Positions 34,091-43,240 of a DNA stretch of 59,723 nt are shown one piece after another. The notes under the pieces were generated by a model that was not told the origin of the DNA, ran no database searches, and was given only the letters and a program-made list of their open reading frames with translations. Numbering within the stretch: position 1 is the first letter of the stretch; each line of letters starts with the position of its first letter. The position numbers and the translations under genes are program-made. This DNA is from JACCTH01 sp050741915 (GTDB lineage Bacteria > Actinomycetota > Acidimicrobiia > Spongiisociales > ZC4RG35), in NCBI GenBank assembly GCA_050741915.1, contig JBOGEX010000144.1, positions 1 to 59,723 of the forward strand, read 5' to 3'.

Positions 34091-35364
34091 AACCGTCTTC
34101 CCCCAGAATTCCCCCCTCCTCGGCGTTGCCGGTCCTCCCCCCTTCGGGGGGAGAAACTGGGGGGAGAAACAGAGGCTTCAACGAGGAGCACAACGAGGGC
34201 CTGGTAATCGACCTTGCCCAATTCAGTTCTAGGCAAGTCGGTTCGGAGCAGGCGGCGCGGCACCGCTGGGCCTCCGAGAGAGGTGCGCACGGCGTCCTCC
34301 ACCTCGGCAGGGAGGGCATCTCCGCTATAGGCCAGCGCCACGATCTCACCCCACTCGGCGTCGGGCAGGCCAAGGACCGCAACCTCGTCGACTCCCGGCA
34401 AGGTCAGCAAGAGGTTCTCGATTGCCTCCGGGTCGACCTTCTCGCCACCGGTATTGATCACACGATCGGCGCGCCCGCCGATGACGACGGTGCCGTCGGA
34501 CTCCACCGTTCCCCGGTCGGAAGTGACGAACCATCTAGCCGGTCCTCGGTCTGGTTCGCCGACATACCCGGGGCTGACTTGGGCTCCTCTTACCTTGAGA
34601 CGCCCGTCGTTGGTGACGCCGAACTCCACTCCGGGCAAGGGGCGCATAGGGCCGAGTCCGTTCGCCGGCAGGGCACTGGCCGCCACCGCCGCCGTCTCCG
34701 TCATGCCATAGGTGCGGACCACCGGCCAGTCGGCTGCCCGGGAGGCAAGTTCTGGCGTGATCGGACCCCCCCCGATCAGGATCGCTCTCGCCTGCGGCTT
34801 CCTTCCACCCTCCGAGATCGCTCGGCTGAGTTGAGTCGGAACCAGGGAAGCGAAGTCCACTTGGCGCAGAAGGCGGAGACCAGGAGAAACGAGGACCGAA
34901 CCACCGGAGCAAAGGGCCCGAAACACAATCGACAGCCCTCCGACGTGATGGAGCGGGAGAGCAAGAAGCCACGTGAGACCGGGCCCAAAGCCGTAGAACC
35001 GCGCCGAGTTGGTGCCCGCCGCCTCCCAGTTCTCTTGCGTGAGACGAACCGCCTTGGCCACTCCGGTCGACCCGGAAGTGAAGATCACCGTGCTGGCGTC
35101 GTCGCCTCGTAAGGAGTCAAGCCGCCAAAGGGTGAGAGATTCGGGCCACGAAGGTCCAACCAAGATGGCGCCTCCCGACCGGACGGCTGCCATTACCTCG
35201 ATGATCGAAGGAATCTCAAGCCTCGGGGCGACAACTCGGGTCGCCACGGGCATTCGATCTCGAACCGCTCTCTCCGCCTCGCCGAAGGTGAGGGACTGCC
35301 CGCCTTCGCGAATGAATACCAAATCGGGAAAGAGGTCGGCTGCACGAGAGAGGAGGTCACCCAT
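34087..35364 (-). CDS. menE: O-succinylbenzoate-CoA ligase
   Basis: Acyl-CoA synthetase of menaquinone synthesis that activates o-succinylbenzoate. 425 residues, short as usual for MenE. ATP-binding P-loop IFTSGSTGVAKAV, motif PLHHVGGLSIVF, RTYGMTETAA, then TSDRGTVESDGTVVIGGRADRVINTGGEKV and the C-terminal catalytic Lys region RTELGKVDYQAL. The last roughly 25 codons (SVSPPSFSPRRGEDRQRRGG...) are encoded by the C-rich repeat at 34110-34156 and are not MenE sequence, so the original stop was lost. Divergent from menB-menA, 23 bases apart. Confidence 0.92.
   Translation of the reverse strand: MGDLLSRAADLFPDLVFIREGGQSLTFGEAERAVRDRMPVATRVVAPRLEIPSIIEVMAAVRSGGAILVGPSWPESLTLWRLDSLRGDDASTVIFTSGSTGVAKAVRLTQENWEAAGTNSARFYGFGPGLTWLLALPLHHVGGLSIVFRALCSGGSVLVSPGLRLLRQVDFASLVPTQLSRAISEGGRKPQARAILIGGGPITPELASRAADWPVVRTYGMTETAAVAASALPANGLGPMRPLPGVEFGVTNDGRLKVRGAQVSPGYVGEPDRGPARWFVTSDRGTVESDGTVVIGGRADRVINTGGEKVDPEAIENLLLTLPGVDEVAVLGLPDAEWGEIVALAYSGDALPAEVEDAVRTSLGGPAVPRRLLRTDLPRTELGKVDYQALVVLLVEASVSPPSFSPRRGEDRQRRGGGNSGGRRF
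34110..34156. repeat. C-rich double-hairpin repeat inside the 3' end of menE
   Basis: CCCCCCTCCTCGGCG..GCCGGTCCTCCCCCCTTCGGGGGGAGAAAC, followed by a partial GGGGGGAGAAAC duplicate. It is read in frame as the tail of menE. Confidence 0.7.
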
Positions 35365-35387
35365 ATACCCTCGTTTACGCTACCGAA

Positions 35388-36275
35388 GTGATCTCCGAGC
35401 ACTTCGATCCCGACCGGTGGGCCGCGGTCGGAGGCTTCGCGTTCAGCGACATCACCTATCACCGAGCCCACGATCAAGGGACGGTGAGGATCGCCATCGA
35501 TCGGCCGGAAGTCCGCAACGCTTTTCGGCCCCAGACTGTCGACGAGCTCTTCGTCGCCCTTGACCACGCCCGCCAGAGCCCCGACATAGGAGTCATCCTT
35601 CTAACCGGGAACGGGCCTTCTCCAAAAGACGGTGGCTGGGCGTTCTGCTCGGGCGGCGACCAAAGGATCCGGGGAGCCGACGGCTATCAGTACGACGTAG
35701 AAGCCGATGGCGGCCGGTCGGCCGGTCGACTCCACATACTGGAGGTGCAACGCCTGATTCGATTCATGTCGAAGATCGTGGTGGCCGTAGTGCCCGGATG
35801 GGCGGTCGGCGGCGGCCATTCCCTCCACGTCGTCTGTGATCTGACGTTGGCGTGTAAAGACCATGGGCTCTTCAAGCAGACCGATCCCGACGTAGCGAGT
35901 TTCGACGGCGGGTACGGCTCCGCCTACCTGGCCCGGACGGTGGGTCAAAAGCGCGCTCGGGAGATCTTTTTTCTCGGCCGCACTTATGGAAGCGAAGAGG
36001 CGGCAGCGATGGGAATGGTGAATGCTTCGATCCCTCACGACGAGCTGGAGAACACCGCGCTCGATTGGGCGAAGGAAATAGGGTCGAAGTCTCCAACCGC
36101 GCAGATGATGCTGAAGTACGCCTTCAACCTCATCGACGACGGTTTGGTGGGCCAGCAGATCTTCGCCGGCGAGGCCACCCGACTGGCCTACGGCACCCCC
36201 GAGGCAACGGAGGGTCGGGATGCGTTCTTGGAGAAGCGCAGACCCGACTACGAGCGATTTCCTTGGCAGTATTGA
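35388..36275 (+). CDS. menB: 1,4-dihydroxy-2-naphthoyl-CoA synthase
   Basis: Crotonase-fold enzyme that cyclises o-succinylbenzoyl-CoA in menaquinone synthesis. 295 residues. ITYHRAHDQGTVRIAIDRPEVRNAF, then FCSGGDQRIRG (oxyanion-hole loop of MenB), VVPGWAVGGGHSLHVVCDLTLA, KQTDPDVASFDGGYGSAYLAR and LEKRRPDYERFPW at the C-terminus are all diagnostic. GTG at 35388 is the likely start. The TGA stop overlaps the TTG of menA, so the two are coupled. Confidence 0.95.
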   Translation: MISEHFDPDRWAAVGGFAFSDITYHRAHDQGTVRIAIDRPEVRNAFRPQTVDELFVALDHARQSPDIGVILLTGNGPSPKDGGWAFCSGGDQRIRGADGYQYDVEADGGRSAGRLHILEVQRLIRFMSKIVVAVVPGWAVGGGHSLHVVCDLTLACKDHGLFKQTDPDVASFDGGYGSAYLARTVGQKRAREIFFLGRTYGSEEAAAMGMVNASIPHDELENTALDWAKEIGSKSPTAQMMLKYAFNLIDDGLVGQQIFAGEATRLAYGTPEATEGRDAFLEKRRPDYERFPWQY

Positions 36276-37183
36276 GTCCGGCTGTGCGGGAGCGCGGTCG
36301 TTGGCTCGGGGCCGCCAGACCGCGCACTTGGCCGGCAGCGATCGTGCCTGTGCTGGTGGCAGGAGCCGCCGCCTATCGGGTGGACGCGTTCGATTTGAGT
36401 ACGTTTGCACTCACTCTCGTCGGCGCTCTCTCGATCCAGGTCGCGGCCAACTTCGCCAACGACGCCTCCGACGCCCGGCGGGGAGCGGATCCGGCTGATC
36501 GCGTCGGGCCGCCGCGCATGGTCGCCTCTGGTTTGATCAGCGGCTCGGCGATGTGGACCGCCTGCTGGGCGGCGATTGGCATCGCCTCCCTTTGTGGGGT
36601 GCTTCTGGCGATGAGAGTCGGGCCGGTGATCTTGGCGATCGGAGCGGTCTCCGTTCTGGCGATGCTCACCTACGTCGGGGGACCTATCCCCTACGGTTAT
36701 CGGGGTCTCGGCGAGTTGGTTGTCCTAGGTTTCTTCGGCCTGCTGGCGACCGGAGGCTCCCGGCTCGCCTATGACGGAACTTGTCCCTCCTGGGTATGGC
36801 TCTTAGGCATTCCGGTGGGGATGTTGGCGGCGGCAATCCTCGTGGCCAACAACTTGCGTGATCGGGAAATCGATGCGCAAGTCGGCAAGAACACGCTCGC
36901 CGTCATTCTCGGCGAGAAGAGAACGCGGCTTCTTTATGCGGCACTGCTGTGGGGAGCCATGTTTTTCACGGCCGGTCTGGCGGCCGTGGGCGCAGCCCCA
37001 GAACTAGTGGTGGCCGGAGTCGGTGCCGCGGGCCTCATCCCACCTCTGACCCGCATCTCGGGAGTGGCGATCACGCCTTCCCTTTACGCCCCTCTGCTCG
37101 GCGGAACGGCGAGACTTCATCTGGTGTACGGCACTTTCCTCAGTGTGGGGATCATCCTCGATCGGATCCTGCGGAGTTTGTAA
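36272..37183 (+). CDS. menA: 1,4-dihydroxy-2-naphthoate polyprenyltransferase
   Basis: UbiA-family membrane enzyme that prenylates dihydroxynaphthoate. About 303 residues from TTG 36272 (MSPAVRERGRWLGAARPRTW), overlapping the menB stop. First Asp-rich motif NFANDASDARRGAD, second NNLRDREIDAQVGKNT, both binding the Mg-prenyl diphosphate. About eight to nine TM helices. The open frame further upstream runs inside menB and is not used. With menE and menB this covers three menaquinone steps. Its 3' end overlaps the hydrolase gene on the other strand by 32 bases. Confidence 0.93.
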   Translation: MSPAVRERGRWLGAARPRTWPAAIVPVLVAGAAAYRVDAFDLSTFALTLVGALSIQVAANFANDASDARRGADPADRVGPPRMVASGLISGSAMWTACWAAIGIASLCGVLLAMRVGPVILAIGAVSVLAMLTYVGGPIPYGYRGLGELVVLGFFGLLATGGSRLAYDGTCPSWVWLLGIPVGMLAAAILVANNLRDREIDAQVGKNTLAVILGEKRTRLLYAALLWGAMFFTAGLAAVGAAPELVVAGVGAAGLIPPLTRISGVAITPSLYAPLLGGTARLHLVYGTFLSVGIILDRILRSL

Positions 37184-37961
37184 GCGCCGCCAGCCTCTGC
37201 ACTCGATGCGCAACCACATCTGGTCGCTCCATCGGCAAGAAGTGACCGATCCCGGCCACGATTTCGATACCCGCCGACGGAAAGCGCGCGGCCATCCTCC
37301 GAATCAGGCTCTCATCATGGGTGTCGGAGAGTGCCCCAGCCATCAACAGGGTTGGCACCTCGATCTCCGAAAGGCGGTCCCAGGCCCCATGGGCAAAGGC
37401 CATCCGATAGATCTCGGCCTCATCTTGGGGATGGCATGACAGGGTCACCTCGTTTCCTTGAGCGGTTGGGCGAAACCCGTCCCGGAGGTAGCCGTCGAAA
37501 GCTCGACCATCCCAAGCCATGAACGGTGGCTTCTGGCGGAGGTGGTCCCGAGCCTCCGCCAAAGACGAAAACGTGGCGCGTCTCTTTTCCGCCGACAGGG
37601 CGACGTGGTTGTCCCGGGGAGCGAATGGCGGCGGCAGCAGAATCGGCTCGATCAGCACGAGGTAGTCGAACGTTCCCGGTACCAATAGCTCCGCCATGAC
37701 CAGAGCGGTGCCTCCCATCGAATGTCCGACGCCAATAAGAGGACCGTCGATCCCGGAAACGGTTTTCGCCACATCGGCGCCGAACTCCCACCAATCGAAG
37801 GGGTGGGAGATTCCTCGAGCATGACCGTGACCGAGCTGATCCCAGACCAGATGGTCGCCACCGACCTCTTCAACAATTGGATCCCACACCGCCCCACAGA
37901 AGCTGGTGGCGTGGGAGTAGGCAACGGCGGCTGGCATCGGGGCGAAACCTAACTGGCCCAA
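37152..37961 (-). CDS. Alpha/beta-hydrolase
   Basis: 269 residues. Nucleophile elbow GVGHSMGGT, oxyanion region YSHATSFCGAVWDPI, Asp in MAGALSDTHDE and catalytic His in GIGHFLPMERPD complete the triad. A lid of about 70 residues lies between. Located in the menaquinone neighbourhood but on the other strand, so a MenH-like role is possible but unsupported by sequence. ATG 37961 or 37937. Confidence 0.8.
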   Translation of the reverse strand: MGQLGFAPMPAAVAYSHATSFCGAVWDPIVEEVGGDHLVWDQLGHGHARGISHPFDWWEFGADVAKTVSGIDGPLIGVGHSMGGTALVMAELLVPGTFDYLVLIEPILLPPPFAPRDNHVALSAEKRRATFSSLAEARDHLRQKPPFMAWDGRAFDGYLRDGFRPTAQGNEVTLSCHPQDEAEIYRMAFAHGAWDRLSEIEVPTLLMAGALSDTHDESLIRRMAARFPSAGIEIVAGIGHFLPMERPDVVAHRVQRLAALTNSAGSDRG

Positions 37962-37989
37962 AAGGCGGTCCGTTTAGTGTTCATGGCCA

Positions 37990-40617
37990 ATGGGTTACGT
38001 GCTCGATTTCGCCGATGGGAATGCGAGCATGCGCGACCTTCTCGGCGGCAAGGGCGCCGGCCTAGCCGAGATGACCAACCTGGGCCTGTCGGTTCCGCCT
38101 GGGTTCACGATCACCACCGACGCATGTCGTCATGTCATGGAACATGGAGAGGTGCCGCCCGGGCTGTGGGATGAAGTCGACAAGGCGATCGGCCGCCTCG
38201 AGGAGAAAATTGGGCGAAGCTTTGGCGGGGGTCCGGTGCCGTTGCTCGTCTCCGTGCGCTCAGGTGCCAAGTACTCGATGCCGGGGATGATGGACACGGT
38301 TCTGAACCTCGGCATCAACGACGAGGTCGTCTCGCTCCTCACCGAGTGGTCAAGCGATGCTCACTTTGCACAGGATGCTCATCGGCGCTTTGTCCAGATG
38401 TACGGGGAGGTGGTCCGGGAAATCCCCGACAAGTCGTTTCAGGAAGTGCTCTCGGATCTGAGGGCAAGCAGACGAGTGACCAACGACTCCGAGCTGACCG
38501 CGAATGACCTCGCCCAAGCAGCTCGCCGCTTTCGCCAGATCATCGCTTCCAAGGAACCGATTCCCGATGACCCCCGGGACCAGCTGCGGAGCTCAATCGA
38601 GGCGGTCTTTTCGTCGTGGAACAACAAACGAGCCCAGGACTACCGCAGACTCCACTCGATCCCCGATGATCTCGGCACCGCGGCGAACGTGCAGATGATG
38701 GTCTTCGGCGACCTCGGAGTCGATTCGGGAACGGGAGTGTGCTTCACCCGTGATCCGTCAACCGGTGAGAAAACTCCATACGGCGATTACCTGGCGCACG
38801 CTCAGGGCGAGGACGTCGTTGCTGGGATCCGCAACACCTCCTCCCTCGATGATCTTGCTGGCCTTCATCCGACGTGCCACCAGGAATTGATCTCGGTCAT
38901 GGGTGGGCTCGAAAGCCACTTTCGCGACATGTGTGACATCGAGTTCACCATCGAGAAGGGACAGCTCTTCATACTGCAGACGCGGGCGGGCAAGCGCACC
39001 GCCCCTGCTGCCGTTCGCATCGCAGTAGACATGGTCCACGAGGGTTTGATCGACAAGGCCACGGCCATCTCTCGGATCGACCCGGCCTCTCTGGAGCAGC
39101 TCGAACGCCCCCGAATCAACGATCCCGACATTAGGCGAGCGGTCACGAGGGGAGTTGCCGCCAGCCCCGGGGCTGCGATGGGGAAAGCGGTATTTGATTC
39201 CGAGACCGCGGTCATTTACGCCAAGGCCGGCGAGGACGTAATCCTGATTCGACCCGAGACCACGCCCGACGACATCCATGGAATGGCGTCGGCTAGGGGC
39301 ATTCTGACTGCACATGGCGGCAAGACCAGTCATGCCGCCGTCGTCGCCCGCGGGATGGGAAAGCCGGCCGTGACCGGAGCGGCCGCGCTCCGAGTCGACC
39401 CCGGATCCAGTCGAGCGGCCGTCAAAGGCCACGAGATTGCCGAAGGCGACCTCGTGACTATCGACGGCACTTCCGGAACGGTCTTCATCGGCGAGCTGAC
39501 CCTGGTCCCGCCACGGCCCCTGCCCGAACTCGATCAGCTCCTCGAATGGGCCGACGAGCTCCGCACCCTGGGAGTCCGGGCCAACGCCGACACTCCCGAG
39601 GATTCCTCTGTGGCCCGGCGAGCAGGGGCAGAAGGTATCGGTCTTGCACGTACCGAGCACATGTTCATGGGCGAACGCATCGCCGTCGTGCAGAAGATCA
39701 TCCTCACTCCTGAAGGTGAGGAGCGGCGGAAGGCTTTGGACGAGCTGAAGGCCCTGCAAATCGCCGATTTTGAAGGCCTGCTAGCGGCCATGGATGGCCT
39801 CCCGGTGGTGGTGCGGTTTCTCGATCCTCCCCTGCATGAGTTCCTGCCCTCGCGCTTGGAACTCCAGCAGGACATTGTCAGCCGGCTCAGGGTGGGCATT
39901 CCGGTCGCCGACTTGGAGGACCTTTCTGAGCAGGTGGCTCGCTGGGAGGAGGACAATCCGATGCTGGGCTTGCGGGGAGTGCGATTGGGTCTGATTGTCA
40001 GCGACCTCTACCGGATGCAAACCCAGGCGGCCCTCGAGGCAGTGATTCGTCGCTTGAACGATGGCGGCGATCCTCACCTCGAGATCATGATCCCTCTCGT
40101 CGGTGCGGCCGAAGAATTGCGCCGGATGCGGGCCATGATCGAAAAGGAGATTGCCGCTTACTCGAGACGAGCTGGGCACCCACTCGAAATCCCGATCGGG
40201 ACCATGGTCGAACTGCCCCGAGCGGCGCTCGTGGCGGGCGAACTCGCCTCTGTGGCCGACTTCTTCTCCTTTGGTACGAACGACCTCACCCAAATGACGT
40301 ATGGACTGAGCCGCGATGACGCCGAAGCCATGTTTCTTCAGCAGTATCTCGAGGAAGGAATTCTCACCGCCAATCCTTTTCAAACCATCGATATCGAAGG
40401 AGTGGGGCGACTGATCCGGGTTGCGACGAGGGAGGGAAGAGAAGCCAATCCGGGGTTGACCGTGGGCGTTTGTGGAGAGCACGGCGGGGATCCAGCCTCG
40501 ATCGCTTTCTGCCGGGAGGTCGGACTCGATTATGTGTCTTGCAGCCCGCCCCGGGTCAAGGTTGCTCGCCTGGCCGCTGCCCAAGCCGAATTGGACTCCG
40601 AGCGGGCTGATGCCTGA
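37990..40617 (+). CDS. ppdK: Pyruvate, phosphate dikinase
   Basis: Interconverts pyruvate + ATP + Pi and phosphoenolpyruvate + AMP + PPi. 875 residues, full length. ATP-grasp domain with LLGGKGAGLAEMTNLGLSVP, SVRSGAKYSMPGMMDT, then the phosphohistidine domain with His448 in GGKTSHAAVVARGMGK. The C-terminal PEP-binding barrel has GIGLARTEHMF, VVRFLDPPLHEFLP, LRGVRLG, FFSFGTNDLTQMTYG and GVCGEHGGDP. ATG 37990. Divergent from the hydrolase; its last 62 bases overlap the meaB-like gene on the other strand. Confidence 0.95.
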   Translation: MGYVLDFADGNASMRDLLGGKGAGLAEMTNLGLSVPPGFTITTDACRHVMEHGEVPPGLWDEVDKAIGRLEEKIGRSFGGGPVPLLVSVRSGAKYSMPGMMDTVLNLGINDEVVSLLTEWSSDAHFAQDAHRRFVQMYGEVVREIPDKSFQEVLSDLRASRRVTNDSELTANDLAQAARRFRQIIASKEPIPDDPRDQLRSSIEAVFSSWNNKRAQDYRRLHSIPDDLGTAANVQMMVFGDLGVDSGTGVCFTRDPSTGEKTPYGDYLAHAQGEDVVAGIRNTSSLDDLAGLHPTCHQELISVMGGLESHFRDMCDIEFTIEKGQLFILQTRAGKRTAPAAVRIAVDMVHEGLIDKATAISRIDPASLEQLERPRINDPDIRRAVTRGVAASPGAAMGKAVFDSETAVIYAKAGEDVILIRPETTPDDIHGMASARGILTAHGGKTSHAAVVARGMGKPAVTGAAALRVDPGSSRAAVKGHEIAEGDLVTIDGTSGTVFIGELTLVPPRPLPELDQLLEWADELRTLGVRANADTPEDSSVARRAGAEGIGLARTEHMFMGERIAVVQKIILTPEGEERRKALDELKALQIADFEGLLAAMDGLPVVVRFLDPPLHEFLPSRLELQQDIVSRLRVGIPVADLEDLSEQVARWEEDNPMLGLRGVRLGLIVSDLYRMQTQAALEAVIRRLNDGGDPHLEIMIPLVGAAEELRRMRAMIEKEIAAYSRRAGHPLEIPIGTMVELPRAALVAGELASVADFFSFGTNDLTQMTYGLSRDDAEAMFLQQYLEEGILTANPFQTIDIEGVGRLIRVATREGREANPGLTVGVCGEHGGDPASIAFCREVGLDYVSCSPPRVKVARLAAAQAELDSERADA

Positions 40618-41308
40618 CCTGATGAGCGGCGATCGCCGCCCGCAGCTCGTCAATCCCATGGCCGGCCAACGCCGCCCCGATCAGAACCGGAACCTCGAGG
40701 GAGGTTTGGAGTTGTGTGCCCGCCCGCTCGGCTCCTCCCAAGTCTGACTTGTTGACAAAGACGATGTCAGCCGCCTCGAGGAGGCCGGCCTTCGCCGCCT
40801 GGACGTCGTCGCCCCATTCCGGATGCAGGACGACCACGACGGTGTGGGCCACAGTGACGACGTCAATCTCAGACTGACCCACCCCGACTGTCTCCACGAA
40901 CAAAGGCGAAAAGCCGCCAAGCGCGAGAGCGGCCAGAACCGGTTCGACACCGGCGGCGAGGCCGCCCAGCTTTCCCCTGGTGGCGAGTGAGCGAATAAAG
41001 ACCGCTTCATCGCCCGCATGGTCCTGCATGCGGATTCGATCCCCCAATAACGCACCTCCCGTGACGGGACTCGAGGGATCGATCACCACTACCCCGGGGC
41101 GGCGTCCTTCGCGCCGTTCGTGACGGACAAGCTGATCGACCAGCGTGCTTTTTCCGGAGCCAGGAGGGCCAGTGAATCCGGTGACATTGCTTGGTGGTTC
41201 GAGAGCTTCGAGAACCTCAGGGTCGGGAGACTCGACGAGGAAAGTCAGCAACCGGGAAAGCGCCCGGCGATCGCCCCGGCTGACGAGGTCAATTTCGCTT
41301 GAAGTCAC
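40556..41308 (-). CDS. MeaB/ArgK-type GTPase, C-terminally short
   Basis: G3E-family GTPase related to the chaperones of B12-dependent acyl-CoA mutases. 250 residues. Walker A GPPGSGKST, DPSSPVTGGALLGDRIRM, the ETVGVGQSE switch motif and NKSD specificity motif are intact. Known MeaB/ArgK proteins run to about 300-330 residues with a C-terminal dimerisation arm; this one stops soon after GHGIDELRAAI. No mutase gene is in the window. Its 3' end overlaps ppdK by 62 bases, so a lost end is likely. GTG/ATG start at 41308. Confidence 0.85.
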   Translation of the reverse strand: MTSSEIDLVSRGDRRALSRLLTFLVESPDPEVLEALEPPSNVTGFTGPPGSGKSTLVDQLVRHERREGRRPGVVVIDPSSPVTGGALLGDRIRMQDHAGDEAVFIRSLATRGKLGGLAAGVEPVLAALALGGFSPLFVETVGVGQSEIDVVTVAHTVVVVLHPEWGDDVQAAKAGLLEAADIVFVNKSDLGGAERAGTQLQTSLEVPVLIGAALAGHGIDELRAAIAAHQVRHQPARSPIRLGQRPGEQP

Positions 41309-41329
41309 CTGGCGCCAGGGTACGGCGCC

Positions 41330-41590
41330 TTAAGTGGCGTTGACCGCCACCACCCCCGGAACCCGCTCGGTGAGGATTCGCTCGATCCCGGCCTTCAGGG
41401 TCATCATCGACATCGGACAGCCCCCACAGGCACCGACCATCTGCAGGTTGACCGTGCCTTCCTCGACGCCGAGCAGGACAAGATCGCCGCCGTCCATCTG
41501 GATGGCAGGGCGGATGTACTCGAGCGTCTCCTGGAGCTTCTCGAGATCCACCTCGGGTCGATCGGTGGTCGTAGTGGCGGCTTCAGTCAT
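41330..41590 (-). CDS. NifU C-terminal-domain Fe-S scaffold/carrier
   Basis: 86 residues, a stand-alone Nfu domain: LEKLQETLEYIRPAIQMDGGDLVLLGVEE, cluster motif CGGCPMS (CxxC) and LKAGIERILTERVPGVVAV. The two Cys bind a 4Fe-4S cluster at a dimer interface and pass it to target proteins. Complements the Suf genes elsewhere in the window. 21 bases upstream of the MeaB-like gene on the same strand. ATG 41590. Confidence 0.93.
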   Translation of the reverse strand: MTEAATTTTDRPEVDLEKLQETLEYIRPAIQMDGGDLVLLGVEEGTVNLQMVGACGGCPMSMMTLKAGIERILTERVPGVVAVNAT

Positions 41591-41632
41591 TGGTAATAGA
41601 ACCTAACGGCGCCCCTGATTCATTCCAAAGCG

Positions 41633-41643
41633 AACCCAGGGTT
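41633..41643. repeat. AACCCAGGGTT element
   Basis: Single copy of the 11-base near-palindrome (reverse orientation), between the SpoIID-like stop and the nfu start. Confidence 0.55.
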
Positions 41644-41683
41644 GTTAGCCCGCGAAACCGACGCTTCCAGCCCACAGAAAGAA

Positions 41684-43240
41684 TCAGCGCCGCTCGGGCA
41701 CCCCCCGCAATACGGATCGGGCATCGCCGTGAGGGCTGCTCGCTTCGATGAGCACTTGGAACCGTGTCCGATCGGTTAAGCCATCGGCGATGAGCTCGGA
41801 CAACGGGATCTCGTAGGAACCGGCGCCCGTAAGCCCGAGATCCAGCACCTCCCCGAGCTCGCCGTCGACGGTTGCCCGCACGGTGAGGAAGGCAGGAGCT
41901 GTCGTATCGAAGCGAAGCTGATGGCCGCCGATGCCATATGGCAGCCGGGCCCGGGTAATAGCTGGCGCTGACCCAATCCCGACCGGGACCTGCGCCGTGA
42001 TGCGGCCGCCGACCTCGGCAAAGGCCCAGGCGGCAAAACCACTGGCTATCTCGGTTCCGTCGACCGAGATCGTGGCGCCCTGCATGGCCTGGAGTTCCAG
42101 CTCGGAAACCTCCACCGCCAGTCCCACCGTGATCGAAGGAGGCAACCAACCGTCGGCCGGCTGAGGTCGCAGCCCGCCGTAGTAGTAGGCGAGGATGTCG
42201 CCGTAGAGGGCGCCCTCTTCTGCTCGGGCCAAAGCCCCGAACTGACTCATCCCGACCTGGTGGCCCCAACCCTCGCCGTTGAAAACAAAATTGCGACCCA
42301 ACTCCCGGTAGTGCCCATGTTCTGTCGTCGTCGGTTCACTGGTGATGGTGTAGGTCCCGGAGAGCACCGTCTGCGGATAACGCCGGCCGTCCGGGCGCTC
42401 GGCAGGCAGGCGGTCGGGCATGATCGCCGCCGCCGCCCGATTGATGGCCGACCGAAATCGATAACTCGCCATGCTTTCGGTCTCGTCACCGGATGACACG
42501 ACCACCTGCCACGGACCTTCTCCATCGGCCGTTTGTTGGACCCCAACATTGACAATTGGTCCGTGTAAGAGCTCTGCCTCATCGAGCAGGGCCGTCATCT
42601 CGGCTTCGGAGATAGCGAAGCTCCAAGTGACGAAGGGCGAATCTTCGGCCGGTGAAGTTACTGCCGACAGGTAAGGCACATCGAGGCCAGGAAAGATGTC
42701 CTCTGACTCCCGGGTGCGGACGCCAGCGGTCGAGCTGTAGAGGGCCTGCGCCGGTCGATTGTCGTAGAGCAGAATCTCGCCGCCAGTGGCTGCTACCGCC
42801 TGCGCCCAGCGTTGCCCATCGACAGTATCGAGTCCGAAGCGACCGGTGTAGACCTGACAAGCAGTTGTGGCACAGATGTCATACCCGTACTGAGATCCGG
42901 TGCTGGTGCGGCCGCCGGCAAGTGTGAAGGCCAGGTACGTGCGAGCCGCGACGGCCTGAGCCTTCAAGGCTTCATCCGGCCAAGCGAAAGGCACTTCGCG
43001 AATACCAAGCAGGTAAGTCTCCGGGGACATCGTCTCGGTCAAAACCAGACCGCCTTCTGAAGCGTCGAGCACCAGTGGTCCGGCGAACTGATCGTCGCCG
43101 ATAGTGATGACAGACCCAGCCTCGGCGGTGATGACGACGCTGTCGCCTTCGATGGTCGCAGGGGTCGCCGGCGCGGCCGCGGTGACTGCTCCCACCGCCA
43201 GAATCGCGCCGAGAGCTTTAGTCAGAGCGAGCGATTGCAG
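41684..43240 (-). CDS. SpoIID/LytB-domain secreted protein
   Basis: About 500-520 residues. SpoIID domain with the core YLLGIREVPFAWPDEALKAQAVAARTY, which holds the catalytic Glu, CQVYTGR, the ALYSSTAG and GHQVGMSQFGA motifs. This is a peptidoglycan lytic or amidase-enhancing domain. C-terminal beta domains (about 350-500) are of unknown role. GTG 43195 would leave no signal peptide; the frame is open upstream and gives QSLALTKALGAILAVGAVT, a good signal sequence. No ATG, GTG or TTG lies there, so CTG 43240 within the murA 3' end is the best start. The given coordinates assume this. Confidence 0.8.
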   Translation of the reverse strand: MQSLALTKALGAILAVGAVTAAAPATPATIEGDSVVITAEAGSVITIGDDQFAGPLVLDASEGGLVLTETMSPETYLLGIREVPFAWPDEALKAQAVAARTYLAFTLAGGRTSTGSQYGYDICATTACQVYTGRFGLDTVDGQRWAQAVAATGGEILLYDNRPAQALYSSTAGVRTRESEDIFPGLDVPYLSAVTSPAEDSPFVTWSFAISEAEMTALLDEAELLHGPIVNVGVQQTADGEGPWQVVVSSGDETESMASYRFRSAINRAAAAIMPDRLPAERPDGRRYPQTVLSGTYTITSEPTTTEHGHYRELGRNFVFNGEGWGHQVGMSQFGALARAEEGALYGDILAYYYGGLRPQPADGWLPPSITVGLAVEVSELELQAMQGATISVDGTEIASGFAAWAFAEVGGRITAQVPVGIGSAPAITRARLPYGIGGHQLRFDTTAPAFLTVRATVDGELGEVLDLGLTGAGSYEIPLSELIADGLTDRTRFQVLIEASSPHGDARSVLRGVPERR

